From assembly GCF_001951155.1 (NCBI RefSeq), contig NZ_CP016359.1:575001-639000 (forward strand): a stretch of 64,000 nucleotides of DNA. The letters run 5' to 3'. The position numbers and the translations under genes are program-made. Within the stretch, counting starts at the first letter, position 1; the number at the start of each line of letters is the position of its first letter. This document shows, piece by piece, positions 27,508-37,923 of the stretch. The notes below the pieces were generated by a model. That model was not told the DNA's origin and did no database searches. It saw nothing but the letters and a program-made list of their open reading frames with translations. This DNA is from Christiangramia flava JLT2011 (lineage in GTDB: Bacteria; Bacteroidota; Bacteroidia; Flavobacteriales; Flavobacteriaceae).

Positions 27508-28068
27508 TTACTCGGCGAGTAAACCGTCCAGCGTTTTCCGGAATTTATCACTATTCCAGTCGGCAGAACCCACTTTTTCCACCACGATCTGCCCTTTTTT
27601 ATTCAGGACATAAGTAGTTGGGAGCGTGCGCCCGTCCATTGGTGCAGGTGCCTGGCTGAGCATTTTAAAACTTGGAAGATCAAAACGTTTGCGCTTCATG
27701 AAATTATCAACAGTTTCATGCTCCTCGTTAGACACGAACAGGAAACGCACCTTGTTGCCATAATCCTCGTGTAGCTCCTGGAATGAGGGCATTTCGGCCA
27801 AACAAGGGGGGCACCAGGTCGCCCAGAAATTCACCACGATTACTTCGCCTTTGAACTGATTGAAATCGACCCGCTTTCCATTCACATCTTCCAGCGCCCA
27901 GTTGTAGCTGGCGATCGTTTCACGCTCTTCTTCATCGGTCACAGAAGGTGCGAAACTAATAAGTTTATTTACGAATATCTGAATAGGTTTGCGAGTGGAA
28001 GGAATGATCAGCGCCAAAATGATCACGATAAAAATAATATTGCTCCACTGATTCTTCAAGAGTTTCAT
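27508..28068 (-). CDS. TlpA family membrane-anchored thioredoxin
   Basis: A 186-residue protein with an N-terminal membrane anchor (IIFIVIILALIIPSTRK, about 11-27) and a periplasmic thioredoxin-like domain. Its active site is CPPC in VVNFWATWCPPCLAEMPSF, and a cis-Pro region GRTLPTTYVLNKKG follows. Likely roles are reduction of exported cysteines, as in cytochrome c maturation. Convergent with crtY with no gap. It lies downstream of the aconitase terminator. Confidence 0.9.
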   Translation of the reverse strand: MKLLKNQWSNIIFIVIILALIIPSTRKPIQIFVNKLISFAPSVTDEEERETIASYNWALEDVNGKRVDFNQFKGEVIVVNFWATWCPPCLAEMPSFQELHEDYGNKVRFLFVSNEEHETVDNFMKRKRFDLPSFKMLSQAPAPMDGRTLPTTYVLNKKGQIVVEKVGSADWNSDKFRKTLDGLLAE

Positions 28069-28111
28069 AAGCCTTTTTTTAGTGCTGCAAAGTTACGGGA
28101 AGTGCATAAAA

Positions 28112-28135
28112 AAACTCCCGTTTTCACGGGAGTTT
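28112..28135 (-). terminator. Intrinsic terminator of the aconitase gene
   Basis: A 10-bp stem AAACTCCCGT/ACGGGAGTTT with a 4-nt loop, followed on the minus strand by a T-run. It is 22 bp after the aconitase stop. Confidence 0.88.
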
Positions 28136-28157
28136 CAGTATCAATTTTCAGCAGAAA

Positions 28158-30425
28158 TTATGCTGCATTTTGTTTTTTGATAAGGTTCAGTGCAGAACCA
28201 TGCTTGTACCACTCGATTTGTGGCGCATTATAAGTGTGGTTCGCTTTGATCGTATCCTTACTACCATCAGCATGAACGATCTCGATCGTCAATGGTGTAT
28301 CTGGCGCAAAGTTCTCCAAATCAATAAAGTTAAAGGTATCATCTTCCTGAATCAAATCGTAATCATCTTCATTGGCGAAAGTAAGACCCAACATTCCCTG
28401 TTTCTTCAGGTTTGTTTCATGAATACGGGCGAAAGATTTAACCAATACTACTTTTACCCCAAGGTGTCTCGGCTCCATCGCCGCGTGCTCTCTGGAAGAT
28501 CCTTCTCCGTAGTTGTGATCTCCAACCACTACTGTTGGAATACCTTTAGCCTTGTATTCTCTCTGAACGGCCGGCACTCCGTCATATTCACCAGTGATCT
28601 GGCTTTTTACGAAGTTGGTTTTCTTGTTATAAGCGTTCACCGCACCGATCAAACAGTTATTGGAAATATTATCCAGGTGACCACGATATCTTAACCATGG
28701 ACCAGCCATAGAAATATGATCAGTAGTACATTTACCCCATGCTTTGATCAATAGTTTTGCACCCATCAGGTTTTTACCATCCCATGGCTCAAATGGAGTA
28801 AGCAGTTGCAAACGTTCGCTATCTGAAGCTACTTTTACCTCTACATCGCTACCATCTTCTTTTGGCTCCACATATCCAGGATCCTCTACTGCAAAACCTT
28901 TGGTTGGCAATTCGATACCTTTTGGCTCATCCAACATCACTTCTTCCCCATCCTCGTTGATCAATTTATCACGTGTGGGATCAAAATCCAGTCTACCCGA
29001 AATTGCAATTGCAGCAACCATTTCAGGAGATCCTACGAAAGCATGCGTATTTGGGTTACCATCGGCACGTTTAGAGAAGTTACGGTTGAAAGAGTGAACG
29101 ATCGTGTTCTTCTCTTCCCCTTTGCGGTCACTACGATCCCACTGACCAATACATGGCCCGCAGGCGTTTGTAAACACGGTAGCTTCCAGGTCTTCAAAAA
29201 TCTGAAGAAGGCCATCTCTTTCCGCAGTAAAACGAATTTGCTCAGAACCAGGATTGATACCGAAATCTGATTTCGCTTTGATCTTTTTATCTACAGCCTG
29301 TTTTGCAATCGAAGCAGCTCTGGTCAAATCTTCATAAGAAGAGTTGGTACAGGAGCCGATTAATCCCCAATCCACATTGATTGGCCAGTCATTTTCTTTT
29401 GCTTTTTCACCCATTTCAGAAATTGGCGTTGCCAAATCCGGAGTAAAAGGACCGTTAAGGTGAGGTTTCAATTCTGAAAGGTTGATTTCGATTAATTCAT
29501 CAAAATACTGCTCAGGATTTGCATACACCTCATCATCACCGGTCAGGTGCTCACGAACGGCATTTGCAGCATCAGCCACATCAGCACGGTTCGTTGCGCG
29601 CAGGTAACGTTCCATAGAATCGTCATAACCAAAAGTTGAAGTCGTTGCTCCAACCTCAGCTCCCATATTACAAATGGTACCTTTACCAGTACAAGACATC
29701 GATCTGGCTCCTTCCCCGAAATATTCAATTATTGCTCCGGTACCACCTTTCACGGTAAGAATACCAGCAACTTTAAGGATCACATCTTTTGGTGCAGTCC
29801 ATCCGGAAAGTGATCCGGTTAATTTCACACCAATCAATTTTGGGAATTTCAGTTCCCAAGGCATTCCTGCCATCACGTCTACAGCATCTGCTCCACCAAC
29901 ACCAATAGCTACCATACCAAGACCACCGGCGTTTACCGTGTGAGAATCAGTACCAATCATCATACCTCCCGGGAATGCATAGTTTTCAAGAACTACCTGG
30001 TGAATAATACCTGCACCCGGCTTCCAGAAACCAATTCCGTATTTATTAGATACTGATTCCAGAAAATCAAAAACCTCACTACTGCTCTTATTGGCCGCCT
30101 GAAGGTCGATGGCCGCACCCATTTTAGCCTGGATCAGGTGATCACAATGCACAGTTGTTGGTACTGCTACCTTTTTCTTCCCAGCCTGCATGAACTGAAG
30201 CAAAGCCATTTGCGCAGTCGCATCCTGGCAGGCAATCCTGTCTGGCGCGAATTCTACGTAATCTTTACCTCTTTTGAAGGCTTCTTTTGCTTCCCCATCC
30301 CAAAGGTGAGAATAAAGAATTTTTTCTGAAAGTGTCAATGGTTTACCCACAACCTCGCGCGCTTTATTTACACGATCGGCCATGTGGCTATAAACCTGCT
30401 TGATCATATCAATATCGTATGCCAT
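28158..30425 (-). CDS. acn: Aconitate hydratase
   Basis: TCA-cycle enzyme that isomerises citrate and isocitrate through a [4Fe-4S] cluster. The 755-residue protein is of the mitochondrial-type length class. Cluster ligands are visible in LIGSCTNSS and ACGPCIGQW (three Cys). Also present are [50 protein letters not shown] and the swivel-domain [24 protein letters not shown] -7-like element lies at 30465-30458. The long antisense frame at 28170-28694 is a shadow. Confidence 0.96.
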   Translation of the reverse strand: MAYDIDMIKQVYSHMADRVNKAREVVGKPLTLSEKILYSHLWDGEAKEAFKRGKDYVEFAPDRIACQDATAQMALLQFMQAGKKKVAVPTTVHCDHLIQAKMGAAIDLQAANKSSSEVFDFLESVSNKYGIGFWKPGAGIIHQVVLENYAFPGGMMIGTDSHTVNAGGLGMVAIGVGGADAVDVMAGMPWELKFPKLIGVKLTGSLSGWTAPKDVILKVAGILTVKGGTGAIIEYFGEGARSMSCTGKGTICNMGAEVGATTSTFGYDDSMERYLRATNRADVADAANAVREHLTGDDEVYANPEQYFDELIEINLSELKPHLNGPFTPDLATPISEMGEKAKENDWPINVDWGLIGSCTNSSYEDLTRAASIAKQAVDKKIKAKSDFGINPGSEQIRFTAERDGLLQIFEDLEATVFTNACGPCIGQWDRSDRKGEEKNTIVHSFNRNFSKRADGNPNTHAFVGSPEMVAAIAISGRLDFDPTRDKLINEDGEEVMLDEPKGIELPTKGFAVEDPGYVEPKEDGSDVEVKVASDSERLQLLTPFEPWDGKNLMGAKLLIKAWGKCTTDHISMAGPWLRYRGHLDNISNNCLIGAVNAYNKKTNFVKSQITGEYDGVPAVQREYKAKGIPTVVVGDHNYGEGSSREHAAMEPRHLGVKVVLVKSFARIHETNLKKQGMLGLTFANEDDYDLIQEDDTFNFIDLENFAPDTPLTIEIVHADGSKDTIKANHTYNAPQIEWYKHGSALNLIKKQNAA

Positions 30426-30763
30426 ATTCCTGTATAAATTTTTATTCTAAAGTCTCGCAAAATTAAGAATTTATGCTCGTATTTGAAAATTGAAAGTGTT
30501 TATGAAGTATAGATGAAAATAATCTCAGAAAAATCAGTATTTCAACTAAAAAATTTATCAAATATCAAAAAATATCGATCAGATTAAGAATTTGATAATT
30601 TTGAGCAGGATAAATTGTGGAAATAGTTTCTTCGGAATTGCTTTTAGCGAAAAAAACTTTTGAAAGGAAAGAAATTTAAGCCCGAAAAGAGGCATTCTCA
30701 TGCGATCTCGCCAAAACTGAAAAAATTGGCAAGTCTTCGGAATATTTTTAAAATGGAATTTTA
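30426..30763. other. AT-rich intergenic region between aconitase and moxR
   Basis: These 338 bp hold the aconitase promoter region (TAATTTTG at 30465-30458 on the minus strand, without an obvious -33 TTG) and the 3' trailer of the moxR operon. Apart from A/T-rich ATCAAATATCAAAAAATATC-like sequence near 30557-30576, I see no gene, hairpin terminator or repeat. Confidence 0.6.
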
Positions 30764-31714
30764 CTAAAAAAGTTCCCTGATGATATGTTCTTCGGAAATT
30801 CCTTCGGCTTCAGCCTTGTAATTTTTAATGATACGGTGTCGCAAAATCCCGAAGGCTACGGCACGCACATTTTCAATATCTGGGGAAAACTTTCCATTGA
30901 TCACAGCATGAGTTTTTGCGGCCAGAATCAGGTTTTGGGAGGCTCTTGGTCCTGCTCCCCAGTCTAAATAATTGCGGACGAGTTCCGGGGAATCTTTGTG
31001 GGGCCGGGTTTTCCCAACCAGCCGCACCGCGTACTCTACGACATTATCAGGGACCGGGATACGCCTGATCACCTGCTGAATTTCAGAAATTTCAGCCGCA
31101 TTGAAGAGTTTTCGCACTTCCGCAGTCTGATCAGTAGTGGTATTTTTCACTACCGCAACTTCTTCCTCAAAACTTGGATAATCCAGGGTGATCGCAAACA
31201 TGAACCGATCCAGCTGTGCCTCTGGTAAGGGATAGGTTCCTTCCTGCTCAATGGGGTTTTGGGTTGCCAGCACAAAATAGGGCTGATCCAGTTTATAATG
31301 ATGGCCGGCCACTGTTACGGCGCGTTCCTGCATGGCTTCCAGCAGGGCAGCCTGTGTTTTTGGCGGCGTTCTGTTAATCTCGTCAGCAAGAAGAATATTG
31401 GTGAAAACCGGACCTTTGATAAATTTAAAATTTCGGTTCTCATCCAGGATTTCGGCACCAAGGATGTCACTCGGCATTAGATCTGGTGTGAACTGAATTC
31501 TTTTAAAGTCCAACCCTAAGGTTTTGGCAATGGTATTGACCATTAGTGTCTTTGCCAGCCCTGGAACACCAATCAGCAAGGAGTGTCCTCCTGAAAAAAT
31601 AGAGATCAGGATTTCATTCACCACCGCATCCTGCCCCACAATGACCCTGGAAATCTCATTTCTGAGCTCCTGATGCCGGGAAACCAGTTTTTCTACCAGA
31701 GCCACATCACTCAT
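30764..31714 (-). CDS. MoxR family AAA+ ATPase
   Basis: A 316-residue MoxR-type chaperone ATPase. It shows Walker A GVPGLAKTLMV (54-64), FKRIQFTPDLMPSDILG, Walker B ILLADEINRTPPKTQAALLEAMQE, sensor-1 VLATQNPIEQEGTYPLPEAQLDRFMF, and a C-terminal lid with LDWGAGPRASQNLILAAK. MoxR proteins usually work with DUF58/VWA partners, but none is adjacent. It starts 2 bp after the stop of a SurA-like gene and is probably in that operon. Confidence 0.93.
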   Translation of the reverse strand: MSDVALVEKLVSRHQELRNEISRVIVGQDAVVNEILISIFSGGHSLLIGVPGLAKTLMVNTIAKTLGLDFKRIQFTPDLMPSDILGAEILDENRNFKFIKGPVFTNILLADEINRTPPKTQAALLEAMQERAVTVAGHHYKLDQPYFVLATQNPIEQEGTYPLPEAQLDRFMFAITLDYPSFEEEVAVVKNTTTDQTAEVRKLFNAAEISEIQQVIRRIPVPDNVVEYAVRLVGKTRPHKDSPELVRNYLDWGAGPRASQNLILAAKTHAVINGKFSPDIENVRAVAFGILRHRIIKNYKAEAEGISEEHIIRELF

Positions 31715-31716
31715 GA

Positions 31717-33159
31717 TTACTGATTTTTATCTTTTACCCATTCGCTGGTATATTCGCAATCACGGTATTTCCCGTTCACCTTGATATAGGTATCGTTGAT
31801 CTTCTCTTTCTGCCACTCTTCGATTCGCTTTAATTGCTTGTCTTTAAGCGCCAGGTCTTTGATCTTCTGATAATCGGTAGCATAATCGGCCGCGTGCTCC
31901 GGAATTTTTTTAGTCACTTTAATGATCTTGAACTGAGGTCTTCCTGTCCTGGTTTGCTGTCTCAAAACCTGGGAAATCTCTCCTTCTTCCAAACCTTCCA
32001 CCTGCTGGAAAAGTTCCGGATCCATTTTCGTTAGTTCAAAACGGGTATCACTGGTTCGCGGATTGATTAATTTCCCTCCTTCATTTCTGGTCTCCTCTTC
32101 GTCTGAAACTTCTCTCGCTGCGTCTGCAAAATCCAGCTCGCCATCTACGATCTTTTTACGCACGGTATCGATCTCCTTGCGAGCAGCTTCCACTGAAGCA
32201 TTGGTCACATCAGGAATGAGCAGGATATGCCTTAGGTCTACCGTTTGACCGCGAATATCATCGATCTTGATAATATGGTACCCGAAGATGGTTTCGAAAG
32301 GTTCACTCACCTCGCCTTCCTGTAAACTAAAGGCCACATCTTTAAACTCTTTTACGAACTGGTCTTTACGGGTCATGGTGATCTTTCCACCGCCCGGAGC
32401 CGTCCCCGGATCATCTGAGTACAATACCGCTTTGGTTGCAAAGCTCGCTCCATTGTCTTCCACATCTGCCTTGAATTCATTGAGCCTGTCGATGACTTTT
32501 TGTCTTTCTTCTTCCGGCACTTCCGGTTCGATAACGATTTGTGAAAGTTCTACTTCGGTACCAAATACCGGCTTCTCTTCCATATTATCGTAATATTGTT
32601 TGACCTCTTCCGGAGTAATGGTCACGTCTTCAATGATCTTTTGCTGCATGCGCTGGGCAAGCTGGCGTTGCTTGGTTAGTTCGAAGAGTTCCGTGCGCAG
32701 TTCTTCCTCACTGTCTTTGTTATAGAATTGCAGCAGGCGATCCATCGATCCTGCCTGTTGCAAAAACCCCTGGATGGTCTGTTCCACAATACCCTCTACC
32801 TGCGCGTCTGTCACAATGATACTGTCCTGGATGGCCTGGTGGGCATATAATTTATTTTCCATCAGCGAACCGGCCAGATTACAATCGGTAACCTGAGCAG
32901 TAGAAATCCCCTGGCTCTGCATATCCTTATACATCAGGTCTATATCGCTGTCAAGGATGATAAACTGCCCAACCACGGCGGCGATACCATCTACCTTACG
33001 TCGCTGTTTTCCCTTTTCTACTACGGTATCTTTTACTACCTGTTCGTTCATTGGGATGGAACTACTATCAGTCACCACCACTTCCTGCGCGTACGATCCT
33101 AAACAGGTCAAAAGCCCAATACTTAAAAGGCTGTATTTAATTGTAGATTTCAAATTCAT
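31717..33159 (-). CDS. SurA-like periplasmic peptidyl-prolyl isomerase (two parvulin domains)
   Basis: From the chosen ATG 33159 the protein is 480 residues with signal peptide MNLKSTIKYSLLSIGLLTC and cleavage after SYAQ. A SurA N-terminal chaperone region (DGIAAVVGQFIILDSDIDLMY) is followed by two parvulin domains: about 230-330 (ELSQIVIEPEVP ... FGYHIIKID) and 335-440 (DLRHILLIPDV ... FKIIKVTKK). Upstream in-frame ATGs (33180, 33195) overlap the preceding lipoprotein gene further, but the overlap of 23 bp remains. Likely role: chaperoning outer-membrane proteins. Confidence 0.9.
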   Translation of the reverse strand: MNLKSTIKYSLLSIGLLTCLGSYAQEVVVTDSSSIPMNEQVVKDTVVEKGKQRRKVDGIAAVVGQFIILDSDIDLMYKDMQSQGISTAQVTDCNLAGSLMENKLYAHQAIQDSIIVTDAQVEGIVEQTIQGFLQQAGSMDRLLQFYNKDSEEELRTELFELTKQRQLAQRMQQKIIEDVTITPEEVKQYYDNMEEKPVFGTEVELSQIVIEPEVPEEERQKVIDRLNEFKADVEDNGASFATKAVLYSDDPGTAPGGGKITMTRKDQFVKEFKDVAFSLQEGEVSEPFETIFGYHIIKIDDIRGQTVDLRHILLIPDVTNASVEAARKEIDTVRKKIVDGELDFADAAREVSDEEETRNEGGKLINPRTSDTRFELTKMDPELFQQVEGLEEGEISQVLRQQTRTGRPQFKIIKVTKKIPEHAADYATDYQKIKDLALKDKQLKRIEEWQKEKINDTYIKVNGKYRDCEYTSEWVKDKNQ

Positions 33160-33994
33160 TATTTTCAATTGCATCTTTTGTAATATCTTTCTCAAGTTCT
33201 TTGATCAGGTTCTGTTTACGCTTGTTCAGCAATATTTCCCTGATCGTAGGCTTCGCGTATTCCAGCGGTGCCTGGTCATTTCTGGTAAGCACATCATTCA
33301 CGTAAACAAGATAGGTGTTTAGCGAATCACTTAACTGCATAAAATTAGACTTTTTCAGCAAGGTCTGCCTGTCATCTGCAGAAAGCGGTCCAATTTTATC
33401 GTAAACCGATTTGGTTTTGACCCAAACCGAGTCGTTCATCGAGTAATTCCGGAACTGTATGGCCATATTTGCCAGATCTGCCTGGTCATCTTCATTGAAT
33501 CTTCGGAATTTCTGAATGATCTCATCCAGGTTGTTCGTCTCATTCGGAAGGTTGATATACCTCAACTTTACCAGGTCTTCGTTCAGGATGAAATTTTCCT
33601 TGTTCGCCTCGTAATACTCGGCAATTTCCGTATTGTTCAGCGTCGTGTCCAGATCTCTTGAAACCAGCGCATCAGTATACGCATTGGTATAAAGCTCATT
33701 CCGGTAGTTCGCCACCAGGTCGTTGAACTCCTGTTGCTGCTGCTCCGGAAGATTCAGTTTGGCGCGGTCTATCAACAATTGTTGCGTCGCCCACCGGGTG
33801 ATATAACTCGAAACGATCACCGCACTGTCCTGCGGCGAAGTATCCTCATTCAGCAGTTTACTGATGTCGTCTTTATACAGATAGGAATCGTTTACCCGAA
33901 CTACCGGTTCCCGATCTTCTGATTTTTCAAAATACTGGCAACTGGTCACCAGCACCAACATAAGTCCAAAAATTGCTCTAAGACAGTGTCTCAA
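33137..33994 (-). CDS. SurA-N-like chaperone lipoprotein
   Basis: A 285-residue lipoprotein (lipobox VTSC in LVLVTSCQYFEKS). It begins like SurA/PpiC proteins (PVVRVNDSYLYKDDISKLL) and has long amphipathic helices (LINRAKLNLPEQQQQEFNDLVANYRNE-type region), but I see no parvulin catalytic domain. This is a common flavobacterial companion of SurA. It heads the operon SurA-N lipoprotein, SurA, moxR, and overlaps the SurA gene by 23 bp. Confidence 0.82.
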   Translation of the reverse strand: MRHCLRAIFGLMLVLVTSCQYFEKSEDREPVVRVNDSYLYKDDISKLLNEDTSPQDSAVIVSSYITRWATQQLLIDRAKLNLPEQQQQEFNDLVANYRNELYTNAYTDALVSRDLDTTLNNTEIAEYYEANKENFILNEDLVKLRYINLPNETNNLDEIIQKFRRFNEDDQADLANMAIQFRNYSMNDSVWVKTKSVYDKIGPLSADDRQTLLKKSNFMQLSDSLNTYLVYVNDVLTRNDQAPLEYAKPTIREILLNKRKQNLIKELEKDITKDAIENNEFEIYN

Positions 33995-34052
33995 AATCTA
34001 AAAGTTTAAACAGCTGCTCTACAGTCTAATTGCATTCCAACTGCCTATCGCG

Positions 34053-34082
34053 CAAAAATAAGAATACTTTAAGGTTCTGCAA
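34053..34082 (-). promoter_or_regulatory. Promoter of the SurA-like operon
   Basis: On the minus strand, TTG (34082-34080), a 19-nt spacer and TATTTTTG (34060-34053). The predicted leader is about 50 nt to the start codon at 33994. Confidence 0.7.
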
Positions 34083-34177
34083 GCTAATTGCCTTAACGAA
34101 AATGAATTATTAAAAATTATAATTTAAAGGCTTATTTTTCTGTAGTTTAACTTTAGCAGTTTCAAAACCAGCTCACT

Positions 34178-34630
34178 ATGAAATACCAGCAACAAATAAT
34201 CGTGAGAATTCCGCGGAAGGAATTTATCGACAAGTTCTCAGACCCTGAAAATTTCCCGCTCTGGCAGCGAGGTTTCCTCTCATTTAACCAAATTTCAGGA
34301 GAACTGGGATCTGAAGGCTCTACAAACATGCTGAAATATCGCATGAACAACCGCAAGATCGAAATGACTGAAACGGTCTTACGGAACGAACTGCCGGAAG
34401 CATTTTCAGCAACCTACGAGGCAAAAGGCGTGTACAATATTCAGCATAACTATTTTCGGGAAATCAATGGAAATACCGAATGGACTTCAGAAAGTGAATT
34501 CCAATTCAGCGGAATGATGAAAATAATCGGTGCGCTCATGCCGGGCGCTTTTAAAAAACAATCCTCCCAGTTTATGAAAGATTTCAAGGCTTTCGCAGAA
34601 GATGGAACCAGGGTTCCGAAAGAAGGATAG
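34178..34630 (+). CDS. SRPBCC-family (START-like) protein
   Basis: A 150-residue protein with the polyketide-cyclase/START-like pattern: KYQQQIIVRIPRKEFIDKFSDPENFPLWQRG at the N-terminus, a run of beta strands (MLKYRMNNRKIEMTETVL) and a C-terminal amphipathic helix (FKKQSSQFMKDFKAFAED). Such proteins bind hydrophobic ligands, and the ligand is unknown. No signal peptide. Divergent from the SurA operon. Confidence 0.8.
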   Translation: MKYQQQIIVRIPRKEFIDKFSDPENFPLWQRGFLSFNQISGELGSEGSTNMLKYRMNNRKIEMTETVLRNELPEAFSATYEAKGVYNIQHNYFREINGNTEWTSESEFQFSGMMKIIGALMPGAFKKQSSQFMKDFKAFAEDGTRVPKEG

Positions 34631-34647
34631 TCCATTTTTCAGAAATT

Positions 34648-34681
34648 TTGAAGCTATATTCTCTTCAGGCTCTTATATTTG
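34648..34681 (+). promoter_or_regulatory. Promoter of the OmpH/Skp gene
   Basis: TTG (34648-34650), a 23-nt spacer and TATATTTG (34674-34681). The start codon at 34700 leaves a leader of about 12 nt. Confidence 0.6.
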
Positions 34682-34699
34682 CGAAAAATCAATTAAAAA

Positions 34700-35254
34700 A
34701 TGAAAAAAGCAAGTTTAGCCGTAGTATTTCTTTTTGTAAGCTTGGCGACGTTCGCCCAGAGTAAAATAGGCACCATAGACGCCGAATATATCCTCTCGCA
34801 AATGCCAGAGACCGCCGACCTGAACAAGCAGCTGGAAGAGTATAACCAGCAGTTGCAGGGCGACCTTCAAGGCAATATTACTGATTATGAGGCACTGGTA
34901 AAAGATTACCAGGCGACCAATGACACGCTGAGCGAAACTGCTTTGAAAGAAAAGCAGGGTAAACTCATGGAACTGGAAAACGATATCAAAGGTTTCCGTC
35001 AGAAAGCAGGTGTGATGATCCAGATGAAGCGCAACGAACTAACCGGGCCGCTTTACGAAAAGATCGATGCTGCCATGAAACAGGTGATCCAGCAGGAAGG
35101 ATATACGCAGATCTTTCACGCCAGCGCCAGCGGACTCGCTTTTTCACGGGTAGAAGATGATATTACGGAAAAAGTGATGGATATTTTGGGAATCGAAGCG
35201 AAAGCTCCGCAAACCAATCCGAACACCGTTGTAAAAGACGACTCGGGAAAATAA
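34700..35254 (+). CDS. OmpH/Skp family periplasmic chaperone
   Basis: A 184-residue exported protein (MKKASLAVVFLFVSLATFAQ, cleavage after AQ). The mature N-terminus SKIGTIDAEYILSQMPE is typical of OmpH/Skp. A long coiled coil (about 45-125, QLEEYNQQLQGDLQGNITDY onward) forms the tentacle, and a C-terminal strand returns to the body (YTQIFHASASGLAFS). It holds unfolded outer-membrane proteins. Monocistronic with its own promoter and terminator. Confidence 0.92.
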   Translation: MKKASLAVVFLFVSLATFAQSKIGTIDAEYILSQMPETADLNKQLEEYNQQLQGDLQGNITDYEALVKDYQATNDTLSETALKEKQGKLMELENDIKGFRQKAGVMIQMKRNELTGPLYEKIDAAMKQVIQQEGYTQIFHASASGLAFSRVEDDITEKVMDILGIEAKAPQTNPNTVVKDDSGK

Positions 35255-35275
35255 TTTTCCGAAAAACAACTCATT

Positions 35276-35305
35276 AAAAAAGCCGGTTTCAAAACCGGCT
35301 TTTTT
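35276..35305. terminator. Bidirectional terminator between skp and guaB
   Basis: A stem AAAAAAGCCGGTT/AACCGGCTTTTTT with loop TCAA has A- and T-runs on either side, so it can serve both convergent genes. Confidence 0.92.
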
Positions 35306-35327
35306 AGTATCTATATATATTATTGAA

Positions 35328-36831
<1,504 letters not shown>

Positions 36832-36900
36832 CAAATTAAAATCGGGAATATTTTACCTTAACTTTAAGCCTTTCTTAGAAATCCAAATTTTTAAAATTCT

Positions 36901-37623
36901 ATGACGATTGAAATTTGCTGCGGAAACCTGGAATCGGCCATTAATGCTGAAGCCGCAGGAGCAGATCGCATTGAGCTTTGTGCCGAACTGGCTGTGGGCG
37001 GAATCACTCCATCTTATGGCCTCATTGCTGAAGTTGTGAAACAACTTAGTATTCCCGTATTTGTGCTCATCAGGCCAAGAAGTGGTGATTTCACCTATTC
37101 TGATGCGGAATTTGAAGCGATGAAAAAAGATATACAAATCTGTCAAAAACTGGGATGCAGCGGGATTGTTTCCGGTATCCTACTGGAGAATTCTGAAATT
37201 GACATTCCCCGAACCGAAGAACTTATCCGTGCAAGCAAGCCTTTAGCCTTCACATTCCACCGCGCATTCGACTGGGTTCCAGACCCGCTTCAGTCCCTTC
37301 TGCAACTGGAAAAAATGGGCGCTAACAGGGTTTTGACTTCCGGTCAGCAGCCTAAAGCTTCACAAGGATTGAACCTGCTGAAGGAACTAAAAAATTCAGC
37401 AGAAAAAATTACGATTTTGCCCGGCGCGGGAATTACCGCTGAAAATGCGGGCCTTTTTAAAAATGCCGGTTTTAATGAAATTCATAGCACCGCCACGCAG
37501 ATTCAATCACAGATTTTCAATAAAAACGTTCCCATGAATAGTTTGAAACATCTGGCTGAAGAACAACGAGCTGTTTCAAATTTGCAGCAAATAAAGGCTC
37601 TCATCGCAAGCTGCAAAACCTAA
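36901..37623 (+). CDS. cutC: CutC family protein
   Basis: A 240-residue TIM-barrel protein of the CutC family, historically linked to copper tolerance in E. coli; the biochemical role is unclear. Family hallmarks are MTIEICCGNLESAINAEAAGADRIELCAELAVGG, TPSYGLI, VLIRPRSGDFTYSDAEFE, FHRAFDW, and LTSGQQPKAS. Full length. Divergent from guaB; the start at the first ATG fits homologues. Confidence 0.93.
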   Translation: MTIEICCGNLESAINAEAAGADRIELCAELAVGGITPSYGLIAEVVKQLSIPVFVLIRPRSGDFTYSDAEFEAMKKDIQICQKLGCSGIVSGILLENSEIDIPRTEELIRASKPLAFTFHRAFDWVPDPLQSLLQLEKMGANRVLTSGQQPKASQGLNLLKELKNSAEKITILPGAGITAENAGLFKNAGFNEIHSTATQIQSQIFNKNVPMNSLKHLAEEQRAVSNLQQIKALIASCKT

Positions 37624-37679
37624 TTTATATTGTTTCTGAAGCTTTTCTGTCGTACTTTCAGAAGGCTAAAATTTTAGTT

Positions 37680-37922
37680 ATGAGTATCAGACTTGGAAAC
37701 AGCTGCATGAATTGCGAGAAATTCGACAAAAATTTTTGCCGGCAGCACGATGTATCAGTAGGTCACCAGCACACCTGCGACAGCTTTCATATGAGAGAAG
37801 TGATCAAAAACGAACCAAATTGCCTGAATTGCCAGCGATATCAGGGTCCAACCTGCGCGAATCCGCAAAAGGCCGCCCCGGGAATGCTTTGCAATCACTG
37901 GGCTCCAACAGCTTCCGCTTAA
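37680..37922 (+). CDS. Small cysteine-rich protein with duplicated four-Cys motif
   Basis: An 80-residue, soluble protein with eight cysteines. They fall into two tandem units of spacing C-x2-C-x7-C-x11/12-C: CMNCEKFDKNFC...HTC, then CLNCQRYQGPTC...MLC. His residues are interspersed (HDVSVGHQH, CNHW). Such spacing suggests zinc or an iron-sulfur centre in each unit. I do not recognise a named family. It begins 56 bp after cutC and ends 1 bp from the convergent TonB-receptor gene. Coding is supported by the regular Cys pattern and an unbroken frame. Confidence 0.75.
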   Translation: MSIRLGNSCMNCEKFDKNFCRQHDVSVGHQHTCDSFHMREVIKNEPNCLNCQRYQGPTCANPQKAAPGMLCNHWAPTASA

Positions 37923-37923
37923 G

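Noticed and set aside
28170..28694. 174-codon frame antisense to aconitase
   Set aside because: Shadow of a strongly coding gene on the other strand. No family similarity or promoter.
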